Source of the DNA: Pseudooceanicola batsensis HTCC2597
Lineage (GTDB): Bacteria; Pseudomonadota; Alphaproteobacteria; Rhodobacterales; Rhodobacteraceae
Length of the DNA stretch: 64,000 bases
NCBI RefSeq assembly: GCF_000152725.1
Contig: NZ_AAMO01000008.1
Span: 62,001 to 126,000 of the forward strand
Direction of reading: 5' to 3'
Position 1 is the stretch's first letter. Every line of letters begins with the position of its first letter. A program made the position numbers and the translations under genes. This document shows, in pieces, positions 8,357 through 16,675 of the stretch. The notes under the pieces were generated by a model. The model saw nothing but the letters and a program-made list of their open reading frames with translations, did no database searches and was not told the DNA's origin.

Positions 8357-10732
8357 TCACATGTCGCGCCAGTCGCCCGATTGCTCGAAGGCGTGGGCCG
8401 CCTGATAGATCTTCATCTCACCATAATTCGGTCCGACAAGCATCAGCCCGATGGGAAGCCCTTCGGACAGGCCGCATGGCAGGCTCATTGCCGGCAGGCC
8501 GCCGTTGAAGGGCGCGGTGTTCGCCGTCATCTCGAACGCCCGCTGGACATAGAGGCTGAGCGAGCAGTCGGCGGGGGGATGCGGCTGCGGCTTGACCGGC
8601 AGGGTCGGCAGAAGCAGCAGGTCGTACTGCTTCAGCGCGGCGAGGTAGCGGTCGTTGCACTTGCGCATGATGTTCTGCGCCTTGCCGTAGAACCGCCCGC
8701 GGTATTGCCGCTGCGCGTGTTCGCCCACGAACATGCAGGCCTTGAGCGAATGGCTGAGCTCATCCGCGCGGTTCTTCCACTGCGACATGTGGTCGGTCAT
8801 CGACGGCAGGAACAGCCCCTTGTAGTTGGTCCCGGTGGAATTGCCCCACATCATCCCGTCCTGAAGACCCTCGAGGGTGATCGCGGTCCAGGCATCCATG
8901 GCGGTGTGATGCTCGGGAACCGAGACGTCCTCGACCCGCGCGCCGAGTTCGCGGAACCGCTCGGCCGCCTGCAGGACCTTCTGGTCCACGTCCGGTTCGG
9001 AATTGGGATGGGCGAAGCCTTCCTTCAGGATGCCGATCCGCAGGCCATGCGCACCGCGTCCGAGCGCCTCGGTATAGGAATAGACCGTCGGATTGTACTG
9101 CCGGGGGTCCAGCCCGTCGGGACCGGCCAGCACCTCGAGCAGCAGGGCATTGTCCGCGACGGTCTTCGTCACCGGGCCGAGGTGGTCGATGGTCTGTTCG
9201 ATCGGCATCGCGCCGGTATAGGGAACGAGGCCATGGGTCGGCTTCATCCCGTAGACGCCGCAGTTGGACGCCGGGATCCGCACCGATCCGCCCTGGTCGC
9301 CCGCGATGGCCATGTCGACCTCGTCCGCCGCCACCAGCGCCGCCGAGCCCGAGGACGAGCCCCCCGCCATGTAGCCGCGCTTCCAGGGGTTGTGGACCGG
9401 TCCCTTCGCGTTCGTATGGGACCCGCCCGACAGGCAGAAGTTCTCGCAATGCGCCTTGCCCGCGATGATCGCGCCCTCGTCCAGCATCCGGGTGACGATG
9501 GTGGCGTCGATCTCGGGCGTGTAGCCCTCCATGATCGAGGACCCGTTCATCAGCGGCACGCCGGCCAGGCAGATCGTGTCCTTCAGCGCGATCCGCTTGC
9601 CGCGCAGCTTGCCGTCGGGGGCGCCGCGCACCTCGGTCTTGACGTACCAGGCGTTGAGCGGGTTCTCCGTCGGGTCCGGGTGATAGCCGGGCGACCGGGG
9701 ATATCGCACCTCGGGCAGGTAGTCCGGCATCGCGTCCAGCCGGTCATAGGACTGCATGAAGGGTTCGATGATCTCGGTGTATTCCAGCAGGTCCTCGTCC
9801 GAGAGGGACATGCCGAAGCGGTCTGCCATGGCGCGCATCTGCGAGAGGGTCGGGCGTTTGATGGTCATGGCGGTCACCTTGAGCGGTTGCGGGGGCGGAG
9901 GCGTCTCCGGCCCGGGTCTTTGCGAAATCTTCGGATCGGAAGAGGTTGGGCCGGACGGCCGCCCCCGGGCCGCGGCGGGCGCCGGGCCGCCCTGCCGGGT
10001 GCCGCGCGCGCCGAAGCCCAGCAGGGCATCCACCCGGCTCCGGTCGCTCAGTTCCGCGCGGCTCAGCGTTCCGGTGACGCGGCCGCGTTCCAGCACCAGC
10101 ACCCGGTCCGACAGGTCCGCGATGAAGTCGAAATTCTGTTCCACCAGCAGGATCGAGAGGCCGCGGGTCTCGCGAAGGTGCAGCAGCGTCTCGGCCATCT
10201 CCTCGATGATCGAGGGCTGGATTCCCTCGGTCGGCTCGTCGAGCAGCAGGAGGTCCGGGTCGCCCATCAGGCAGCGGGCCAACGCCAGCAGTTGCTGCTC
10301 GCCCCCCGACAGCGCGCCGCCGTCACGATCCAGCAGACGCGTCAGGCGGGGAAAGTCCTTCAGGACGCTCTCCATCACCTGCGCCTCCGAGCCCGCGCCG
10401 GTGTCGTGCCAGGCAAAGCGCAGGTTGTCGCGCACCGACAGCTGCGGAAAGATGCCCCTGCCCTGCGGCACGTAGCCGATCCCCATCCGGCCACGGTCGC
10501 TCGGCGCGGCGCGGGTGATGTCGGTCCGGTCGAAGCGCACCTCGCCCGCGGTGGCGGGCAGGAACCCCATCAGCGTCTTCAACAGGGTGGTCTTGCCCAT
10601 GCCGTTGTGGCCCAGCACGCCGACCACCTCGTTCTCGGCGACCTCCAGGTCGATGCCGTAGAGGATCGGCACGCGGCCATAGCCGCCCGACAGGCCCCTG
10701 GCGCTCAGCAATGTGGTCGTGTCGTCGCTCAT
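8357..10732 (-). CDS. Fusion protein: LivF/UrtE-type ABC ATPase joined to amidase-signature amidase
   Basis: One uninterrupted 791-codon frame. Residues 1-240 are a branched-chain/urea-type ABC ATPase with Walker A GHNGMGKTT, signature LSGGEQQ and Walker B LLLLDEPTEG. Residues of about 245-288 form a Pro/Gly/Ala-rich linker. Residues 289-791 are an amidase-signature enzyme with catalytic Lys384 (in ALKD), the GGSSSGS serine motif near 456-462 and GDQGGSVRIP near 478-487. Both active sites look intact. The start is the ATG whose A overlaps the preceding TGA. An internal ATG (9866-9868) preceded by AAGGTGA could also release a free 503-residue amidase. Role: power amide import and hydrolyse the amide. 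Confidence 0.85.
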   Translation of the reverse strand: MSDDTTTLLSARGLSGGYGRVPILYGIDLEVAENEVVGVLGHNGMGKTTLLKTLMGFLPATAGEVRFDRTDITRAAPSDRGRMGIGYVPQGRGIFPQLSVRDNLRFAWHDTGAGSEAQVMESVLKDFPRLTRLLDRDGGALSGGEQQLLALARCLMGDPDLLLLDEPTEGIQPSIIEEMAETLLHLRETRGLSILLVEQNFDFIADLSDRVLVLERGRVTGTLSRAELSDRSRVDALLGFGARGTRQGGPAPAAARGRPSGPTSSDPKISQRPGPETPPPPQPLKVTAMTIKRPTLSQMRAMADRFGMSLSDEDLLEYTEIIEPFMQSYDRLDAMPDYLPEVRYPRSPGYHPDPTENPLNAWYVKTEVRGAPDGKLRGKRIALKDTICLAGVPLMNGSSIMEGYTPEIDATIVTRMLDEGAIIAGKAHCENFCLSGGSHTNAKGPVHNPWKRGYMAGGSSSGSAALVAADEVDMAIAGDQGGSVRIPASNCGVYGMKPTHGLVPYTGAMPIEQTIDHLGPVTKTVADNALLLEVLAGPDGLDPRQYNPTVYSYTEALGRGAHGLRIGILKEGFAHPNSEPDVDQKVLQAAERFRELGARVEDVSVPEHHTAMDAWTAITLEGLQDGMMWGNSTGTNYKGLFLPSMTDHMSQWKNRADELSHSLKACMFVGEHAQRQYRGRFYGKAQNIMRKCNDRYLAALKQYDLLLLPTLPVKPQPHPPADCSLSLYVQRAFEMTANTAPFNGGLPAMSLPCGLSEGLPIGLMLVGPNYGEMKIYQAAHAFEQSGDWRDM

Positions 10733-11448
10733 CACGCCTTCTTTCCAAGGTAGACGCGGCGCACCGTTTCATCGGTCATCACGCGATCCACGTGGTCTTC
10801 CATCAGCACGGCACCCTGGTGGAACACCGTCACCACCTCCGCGATCGAGCGGATGAACTGCATGTCATGCTCGACGATCACCACCGCGGCCGAGCGCCGC
10901 ATCTCGTGGATGATGGCGGTCATCCGGTCCACATCCGCCGCGCTCAGCCCCGCCGCCGGTTCGTCCAGCAGCACCAGCCAGGGATCGGCCACCGCCACCA
11001 GGCCCAGTTCAACCCGCTGCCGTTCGCCATGCGCCAGCCGGCCCAGCTCGGTCCGCGCGATCGGCCCGAGGGCGAGGCGGTCGATCATGTCCGCCGTCCG
11101 CGCCCGCGCCTCGGAGACGTCGAAAAAGCGGCGCGCGGCCAGCCAGATGTTTTCGTGCACGTCCAGCGCATCCATCACGTTGGGCGTCTGCGTCTTGATC
11201 CCCACGCCGAGCGAGGCAACCTGATGCGGCAGCCATCCCGTAACGTCCTGTCCGCGCATGAAGACATGCCCCTCGGTCGGCGTCAGCAGCCCGGTCACGC
11301 ACTTGAAGAAGGTCGACTTGCCCGCGCCATTCGGTCCGATCAGGCAGCGCAGCTCGCGCGCCTTCAGTTTGAAGTCCACGTTGTCGCTGGCGGTGACGCC
11401 GCCGAAGCGCATGGTCAGGCCGGCGGTTTCCAGAACGGTCTCAGCCAT
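10732..11448 (-). CDS. LivG/UrtD-type ABC transporter ATP-binding protein
   Basis: A 238-residue ATPase of the hydrophobic amino acid uptake family. Walker A is GPNGAGKST and Walker B LVLLDEPAAG. The signature reads LAHGERQ rather than LSGGQ; the His in that place is shared with urea-type (UrtD) ATPases and supports an amide/urea substrate rather than amino acids. The gene overlaps both neighbours (TGATG at 10730-10734 and TGA over the ATG at 11441-11448), so translation is coupled within the operon. Confidence 0.92.
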   Translation of the reverse strand: MAETVLETAGLTMRFGGVTASDNVDFKLKARELRCLIGPNGAGKSTFFKCVTGLLTPTEGHVFMRGQDVTGWLPHQVASLGVGIKTQTPNVMDALDVHENIWLAARRFFDVSEARARTADMIDRLALGPIARTELGRLAHGERQRVELGLVAVADPWLVLLDEPAAGLSAADVDRMTAIIHEMRRSAAVVIVEHDMQFIRSIAEVVTVFHQGAVLMEDHVDRVMTDETVRRVYLGKKA

Positions 11449-12478
11449 GCCGTGCCCTCCGCATCCGGCGCACCGGACGGCGACGGCCGAACGCGCCCAC
11501 GCTGCCCTGCCAGAGCGATGCGATGGCCGGCACCAGACCGCGCGGCAGGAACAGAACGAAGATCACCAGCACAAGCCCCATGATCAGCGTGTTGTCGATC
11601 ATGCTCTGCTGGCCCAGCACGAATTCCAGGTAGGCCAGTCCCGCCGCGCCGACGACAGGCCCAAGCCGGGTGCCGAGCCCGCCGACAATGCACCAGATGA
11701 TGATCTCGGCCGACTGGCCCAGGGAAAACAGCGTCGGCGTCACGATCTCGGCCCAGCTGGCGAACAGCGCGCCTGCCAGCCCCGCGATCGCCGCGCCGAT
11801 GGCAAAGAGCACCGTCTTGCGCGCCGCCACGTCATAACCCATCAGGGCCATCCGGGTCTCGTTCTCGCGAATGCCGACCGCGATCCGTCCGAAGGACGAC
11901 CGCAGCAGCCAGGTGACCAGCAGGAAGACGATCACCAGCGCCACGGCGCAGACGTAATAGAGCGCATCGCCCCAGATGTAGGCCCCCGGATCGCCCGGCA
12001 CGTTCAGCGTCTGGAAACCGGGGATGCCGTTGAACCCGCCCAGCCGCGCCTCGCCGATCACGTATTGCGGCCCGGCGGTCGAGTTGATGAACTTGAACAG
12101 GATCAGCGTCACAACCAGCGTGATGACGCCCAGGTAGACGTCCGTCAGCCGGCCGTAGAACATCATCGCCCCGAGCAGCAGCGCGAAACCGGCAGTCAGC
12201 AGCACCGCCAGGATCATCGGCAGGGTGCTTTCCCCGATGTTCACCGCCGAGATCGCATAGATATAGGCCCCGAGGCCGAAGAAGGCGGCCTGCCCGAAGC
12301 ACAGGATTCCGCCGAAGCCCCAGATCAGGCCGAGGCTCAGTCCCAGCATCCCGTAGATGACCAGCACGGTCAGCGTATAGGTTCCGATCAGCAGCGGCAT
12401 CGCCGCGATCAGGATGGCGGCGACGACAAGGGTCAGGATCACCTCGCGGGCGGCAGAGCGGGTTGCGGAACCGCCCAT
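11441..12478 (-). CDS. LivM/UrtC-type ABC transporter permease
   Basis: A 345-residue inner-membrane permease with about nine hydrophobic segments from residue 15 to 325 and the conserved central loop with the GIRENETRMALMGYD motif (EAA-like coupling region). The start is the ATG at 12476-12478; an in-frame GTG lies one codon upstream. Its stop region overlaps the downstream ATPase gene by 8 bp. It pairs with the 12478-13344 permease to form the transmembrane channel. Confidence 0.92.
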   Translation of the reverse strand: MGGSATRSAAREVILTLVVAAILIAAMPLLIGTYTLTVLVIYGMLGLSLGLIWGFGGILCFGQAAFFGLGAYIYAISAVNIGESTLPMILAVLLTAGFALLLGAMMFYGRLTDVYLGVITLVVTLILFKFINSTAGPQYVIGEARLGGFNGIPGFQTLNVPGDPGAYIWGDALYYVCAVALVIVFLLVTWLLRSSFGRIAVGIRENETRMALMGYDVAARKTVLFAIGAAIAGLAGALFASWAEIVTPTLFSLGQSAEIIIWCIVGGLGTRLGPVVGAAGLAYLEFVLGQQSMIDNTLIMGLVLVIFVLFLPRGLVPAIASLWQGSVGAFGRRRPVRRMRRARHG

Positions 12479-13344
12479 CACAGTTTCCCCCTGAAAAAGC
12501 GGCTGGTGATGCCCTGCGGCATGGCCCGCAGCAGGATCACCGCGGCGATCAGCAGCGCGACTTCACCGATCACGGGCGATATGGCGAAGGTGAAGACCTG
12601 GCTGACGAAGCCGAAGGTCGTGGCCGAGGACACGAGCCCCGCGATCAGCGACGGCCCGCCCGCGATCACCGTGATGAAGGCCTTGGCGATATAGGCGCCC
12701 CCGCTCGTCGGGACGAGCCCGACCAGCGGCGCCAGGATCGCCCCCGCCAGCCCCGAGAGGGCCGAGCCGCAGAAGAAGGTGGCCATGTAGATCCGGTCGG
12801 GGCTGTAGCCCAGGGCCGCCGCCATGTCCGACCGCTGCATCGTGCCGCGCGCGATCAGCCCCGCCCGCGTGCCCCGGAAGAGCGCGTAGAGCGCGATGAC
12901 CAGCAGGATCGCGACCACGATGATGAAGAAGTTGTATCCGTTGATCTGGTAATCGCCGACGGCGAAGCCCGCGATCGGGGTCGAGATGCCCGTGGTCGTG
13001 TTGCCGAAGATCATCGTGGCAAGCCCGATGAACATCAGGCTCAGCCCCCATGTCGCCAGCATCGTGTCCACCAGCCGGCCGTAGAGGTGCCGGATCACCA
13101 GCCTCTCGACCACCAGGCCGATCAGCCCGACGATCAGCGGCGCGATCACCAGCATGGCGACGAAGACATTCACGCCCAGCCCGACCGCGGTGATCGTGGC
13201 GTAGCCGCCCATCATCATGAATTCCCCGTGGGCGAGGTTGATGACCTTCATCATGCCGAAGACCACCGCCAACCCGGCCGAGATCAGCACGAGCGACGCG
13301 ACGGCATAGAGCATCTCAACGAGGATGACGAAACTGATATCCAT
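12478..13344 (-). CDS. LivH/UrtB-type ABC transporter permease
   Basis: A 288-residue inner-membrane permease rich in Leu/Ile/Val segments. It has the family motifs AHGEFMMMGGY near residues 38-48 and RGTMQRSDMAAALGYSPDRIY, the cytoplasmic coupling loop. It is co-oriented with, and overlaps by 1 bp, the second permease. It lies 68 bp downstream of the binding-protein gene, with a strong hairpin in that gap. Confidence 0.92.
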   Translation of the reverse strand: MDISFVILVEMLYAVASLVLISAGLAVVFGMMKVINLAHGEFMMMGGYATITAVGLGVNVFVAMLVIAPLIVGLIGLVVERLVIRHLYGRLVDTMLATWGLSLMFIGLATMIFGNTTTGISTPIAGFAVGDYQINGYNFFIIVVAILLVIALYALFRGTRAGLIARGTMQRSDMAAALGYSPDRIYMATFFCGSALSGLAGAILAPLVGLVPTSGGAYIAKAFITVIAGGPSLIAGLVSSATTFGFVSQVFTFAISPVIGEVALLIAAVILLRAMPQGITSRFFRGKL

Positions 13345-13365
13345 GACGGCCTGCTATGGTTTGCC

Positions 13366-13391
13366 GGCGGGGCGACCCGGGCCGCCCCGCC
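13366..13391 (-). terminator. Intra-operon hairpin after the binding-protein gene
   Basis: Perfect 9-bp arms GGCGGGGCG / CGCCCCGCC with an 8-nt loop, in the gap between the substrate-binding protein and the first permease. There is no U-tract. Such stems commonly hold back part of the transcription or stabilise the upstream mRNA so that the binding protein outnumbers the membrane parts. Confidence 0.55.
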
Positions 13392-13412
13392 TGTCGGACG
13401 TGGGGGACGCGA

Positions 13413-14633
13413 TCAGATCTGGATCTCGTACTGCTTGTTGTCGTCCGGGTTCTCCTGAAGGTTGCAGACCGCCTGCGTATCCAGCGGCTCGACCTGGTTC
13501 AGCGTCTCGACGACCGTCATGCCCTGGTCCTGAACCTCCATGATATGGACGTCCAGCGTGGCGTGGTGGGTCTGCGGATCGATGGCGATGTTCCCCGCCG
13601 GCCCCACGATCGACACGCCCGTCTCGAGCGCCTCGATCACCGGCATGCGGTCGGTCGTACCCGCCGTCCTCACGCCCTCGGCCCAGAGCAGGATGCCCTG
13701 GTAGGTCGAGACGGCCAGTTCGTGGATGGCGGAGGTGTCGCCGTAGGCCTCTTCCCACTTCGCCTTGAACGCCTTGTTCTCCGGCGTGTCCAGCTCCTGC
13801 GAATAGTTGTAGGCCACCATGATGCCGTTGCCCTCTTCCGCCGTCAGCACCTTGTGCTCGTTGCCCACGCCCATGGTGGTCGAGGCCAGCGCGATCTTGT
13901 CCTTCATGCCCGCGGCGGCCCATTGGCGGAAGAACGACAGATGCGCGCCCCCTACCAGCGGCGCGACCACGAGGTCGGGCGCCGTCTGCTGGATCTTGGT
14001 GATGGTCGAGCCGAAGTCCGACACGTCCAGCGGGAAGAAATCGGTCGCCACGACCTCGCCGCCGTTGTCCTCGACGAACTTCTTGATCCAGCGCGCGGTG
14101 ATCTGGCCATAGTTGTAGTCGGCGGCCAGGATATGCACCTTGGGGCCGGACTTCTTCATCGCGTAGGGCACCAGCACCTCGACCTGCTGGGTCGGTGTCA
14201 CGCCGGTGACGAAGATATTGCGGTCGCAGACGCCGCCCTCGTACTGCACGTTGTAGAAATAGAGCGTCTCGGACCGGCGCATGGTCTGGCGGATCGCCTC
14301 GCGCGAGGCCGAGAGGATGCCGCCATGCACCACGTCGACCTGGTCCTGCCGTGTCAGCCGGTTGGCGTATTGCGAATAGAGCGCCATGTCCGACTGCGTG
14401 TCATAGGCCTTCACCGCGACCTCGCGGCCCAGCAGCCCCCCGGTCGCGTTGATCTCGGCCACCGCGAGCCGCATCGCCTGATCCATCGGCTTGCCGTAGG
14501 CGTCGAAATTGCCCGAGGTATCGAGGATCGAGCCGAGCGTGATCGTGTCGGCGGCCAGCGCGGCCCCGGGCAGCAGCGCGGCGGTTGTCAGGGCAGCGGT
14601 GCCGCCAAGGAATTCTCTCCTTTTCAGAGACAT
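13413..14633 (-). CDS. Amide/urea-type periplasmic binding protein, Tat signal
   Basis: A 406-residue periplasmic-binding-protein type I receptor. The N-terminus SLKRREFLGG followed by an Ala/Leu-rich stretch and ALA is a twin-arginine export signal. The mature part resembles the short-chain amide/urea receptors (FmdD, UrtA, AmiC group), including TITLGSILDTSG at its start. The start is taken at the ATG at 14631-14633, since GGAGG is 8 nt upstream; the ATG at 14637-14639 is only 2 nt from it. It is the first gene of the uptake operon down to 6577 and presumably sets substrate specificity. An amide ligand is inferred from the fused amidase downstream. Confidence 0.88.
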   Translation of the reverse strand: MSLKRREFLGGTAALTTAALLPGAALAADTITLGSILDTSGNFDAYGKPMDQAMRLAVAEINATGGLLGREVAVKAYDTQSDMALYSQYANRLTRQDQVDVVHGGILSASREAIRQTMRRSETLYFYNVQYEGGVCDRNIFVTGVTPTQQVEVLVPYAMKKSGPKVHILAADYNYGQITARWIKKFVEDNGGEVVATDFFPLDVSDFGSTITKIQQTAPDLVVAPLVGGAHLSFFRQWAAAGMKDKIALASTTMGVGNEHKVLTAEEGNGIMVAYNYSQELDTPENKAFKAKWEEAYGDTSAIHELAVSTYQGILLWAEGVRTAGTTDRMPVIEALETGVSIVGPAGNIAIDPQTHHATLDVHIMEVQDQGMTVVETLNQVEPLDTQAVCNLQENPDDNKQYEIQI

Positions 14634-14684
14634 GGTCATGTCCTCCGTTGTTGGGTGTCGGGATGGTGGAACGGTGACTTCAGG

Positions 14685-16316
14685 TCACTCTTTGCCTTTG
14701 GGGTTCACGTCCTTCGGCTCTTTCGGGCCGGGCCCGTCCTTGCCTTTGATGCGGTTGGCGTAATCGGCGGTTCGCCCGGCGGTCGGCACGTCGAAGTCCA
14801 GCCCGATCTCCTCGCCCATCTGCTTCATCGCGGGCAGGCGCACCGCCATGCCGAGGATCTGGTCCATCGCGGCCCCGAAGGCCCCGTCGACCCCCTCGCC
14901 CGCGCCGGAACCGCCCCCGACCCCTCCGATCTGATTGATCCGGATCGAGTCGATCTTTTCGACGGGTTTCATCATCTGCGTCATGATTTCCGGCATCCTG
15001 TCGAGGCGGCGCTCTTCGAGGCGCATCCGGATCACCGCATCGCTCAGCGCGTTCTCGGCGTGGTTCAGCGCGGTCCGGCCGGCGGCCTCTGCCTCCATCG
15101 CGGCCTTCTCGGCATTGGCGGCGGTGGTCCTGGCCGAGGCATCGGCCTGCGCCTTGGCCAGCAGCGTGCCGACATCGCTCTTCACCCGCGCATCCTCCAA
15201 TTCGATGTCGCGCTCCTGCTTCATGCGGGCGATCTCGCGTTCACGTTCGGTCACGGCCCGGTCCTTCTGGCGCTGCACGCCTTCGGCGGCGAGAATGACC
15301 TTGGCCTTGGCCTCTTCCTCCTCGGCCTTGGCCTGGGCTTCCTTGGCCCGGGCCTGCGACAGACGGATGTCGTTGTCGATCTTGGCTTCTTCCAGTTCCA
15401 GCAGCGCCTTCATTTCAGCGCGACGCAGCGCCTCGTCGTTCGCCACCTGGGCGGACCTTGTCTCGCGCTCCTGTTCGATCCGGGCGGTCTCCGAGGCCCG
15501 TTTCGCCTCGGCGCGGGCGGCTGCCGAGCGGCTCTCCGCCTCGGCCTCGAGTCGCGCCAGGTATTCCTGCTGACCGATCTCGGCCTCGCGCTCGGCCCGC
15601 TGCAGTTCGATCTGCCGCTGGTGCTGGGCCAGCCGGTGCTCGCGCAGGGCGGTTTCCGTCGTCGTCTCGACCGCGATGCGGGCCTTGCGCTCTTCCGCCA
15701 CCAGCTCGGCAAGCCGCCGCATTCCGCGGGCATTGAAGGCGTTGTTCTCGTCGCGCTGGCTCAGATCGCTCTGATCGACCGACACCAGCGACGCCGAGAC
15801 CAGCTCAAGCCCCATCCGCTCGGCCTGAGTCCGCACGATCTGGGCAACCTCGTCGCAAAAGCCCGCGCGGCCAAGGTGAATGTCGGCCAGTGACCGGGCC
15901 GCCGCCGCCGTCTGGATCGCTCCGGCAAGGGTGCCGCCCAGCACCTCCTCGAAAGCGTCGCCGCTGCGGGCGATCCTGTGCCCGAGCGTCTGCGCCGCGG
16001 TGGCGATGCTCTTGGGGTCAGACCCGACGCGGACCTCGAATTCCATCATGATGTCGGCGCGCAGCTGATCGCCCGTCAACACCGACTCGCGCCCGGTGCG
16101 GGCCACCTCGATCGCCGCAGTCTGCATCGAGACGCGCTGCAGCTGGTGCACGATCGGCAGGGCCAGACAGCCGCTGTCCGTCAGCACGCGGCGCCCGCCC
16201 ATCCCGGTCCGGACAAGGGCCGTCTCCAGCGTCGCCTTGGCGTAGAATTTCTGCAGAAACCAGATCGCGACAGCCAGCAGGATCGCGAGAATGATGAACG
16301 CCGAAATCCAGTACAA
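14685..16316 (-). CDS. SPFH/flotillin-like membrane protein (YqiK-like)
   Basis: A 543-residue protein. One N-terminal membrane helix (residues 5-22) is followed by an SPFH/band-7 domain (about 25-200), then a long Ala/Glu/Arg-rich coiled coil (about 205-430) and a Gly-rich tail (about 455-543). The start is a TTG at 16314-16316 with GGAGG 8 nt upstream; no ATG fits the domain. Flotillins organise membrane microdomains. Their usual NfeD-type partner is not beside it. It lies 51 bp upstream of the amide-uptake operon on the same strand, but function gives no reason to link them. Confidence 0.85.
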   Translation of the reverse strand: MYWISAFIILAILLAVAIWFLQKFYAKATLETALVRTGMGGRRVLTDSGCLALPIVHQLQRVSMQTAAIEVARTGRESVLTGDQLRADIMMEFEVRVGSDPKSIATAAQTLGHRIARSGDAFEEVLGGTLAGAIQTAAAARSLADIHLGRAGFCDEVAQIVRTQAERMGLELVSASLVSVDQSDLSQRDENNAFNARGMRRLAELVAEERKARIAVETTTETALREHRLAQHQRQIELQRAEREAEIGQQEYLARLEAEAESRSAAARAEAKRASETARIEQERETRSAQVANDEALRRAEMKALLELEEAKIDNDIRLSQARAKEAQAKAEEEEAKAKVILAAEGVQRQKDRAVTEREREIARMKQERDIELEDARVKSDVGTLLAKAQADASARTTAANAEKAAMEAEAAGRTALNHAENALSDAVIRMRLEERRLDRMPEIMTQMMKPVEKIDSIRINQIGGVGGGSGAGEGVDGAFGAAMDQILGMAVRLPAMKQMGEEIGLDFDVPTAGRTADYANRIKGKDGPGPKEPKDVNPKGKE

Positions 16317-16675
16317 GGCCTAACCCTCCGCTGCTGTCACGACCGCAAAGGCGGCGCGACTCTATGGTTTTCCCGATGGTGTCGAGTTTTATTTTCATTT
16401 TCAAGTAATTTGTTTGAAATGGAAAATACTTTGATTTTCGACACGTTTTCAGCGCCTTGTAGAAACCGGATCGCCAAGCATCCACCCGCGAGCTTGGATA
16501 ACCGAGACGTTTTTCGGTGCGCGAGGTCGGCTTGGTGTAAGCCTAGGTCGCCTCGGCCTCGTTGGACGATCGGTCGAACTCAGGCTCACGCGCTTGCCCG
16601 CTCGGCGCCCTGAGGAGCAACCGCCGGGGCACATTTCTGCGCAAGGAGAGCGCGACAGTGGGGCGCTGTGTCTGA
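16317..16675. other. Intergenic, 359 bp with an A+T-rich core
   Basis: Between the SPFH gene and the end of the large surface-protein gene. Bases of about 16375-16450 are strongly A+T-rich, unlike the rest of the window. They include an imperfect inverted repeat CATTTTCAA/TTTGAAATG near 16395-16424. This is probably the promoter region of the SPFH gene, read leftwards. I see no credible gene in it. Confidence 0.5.

Noticed and set aside
8276..10753. 825-codon plus-strand open frame opposite the ATPase-amidase gene
   Set aside because: No recognisable motif, rich in His/Arg/Gln. The minus strand carries Walker motifs and the amidase signature.
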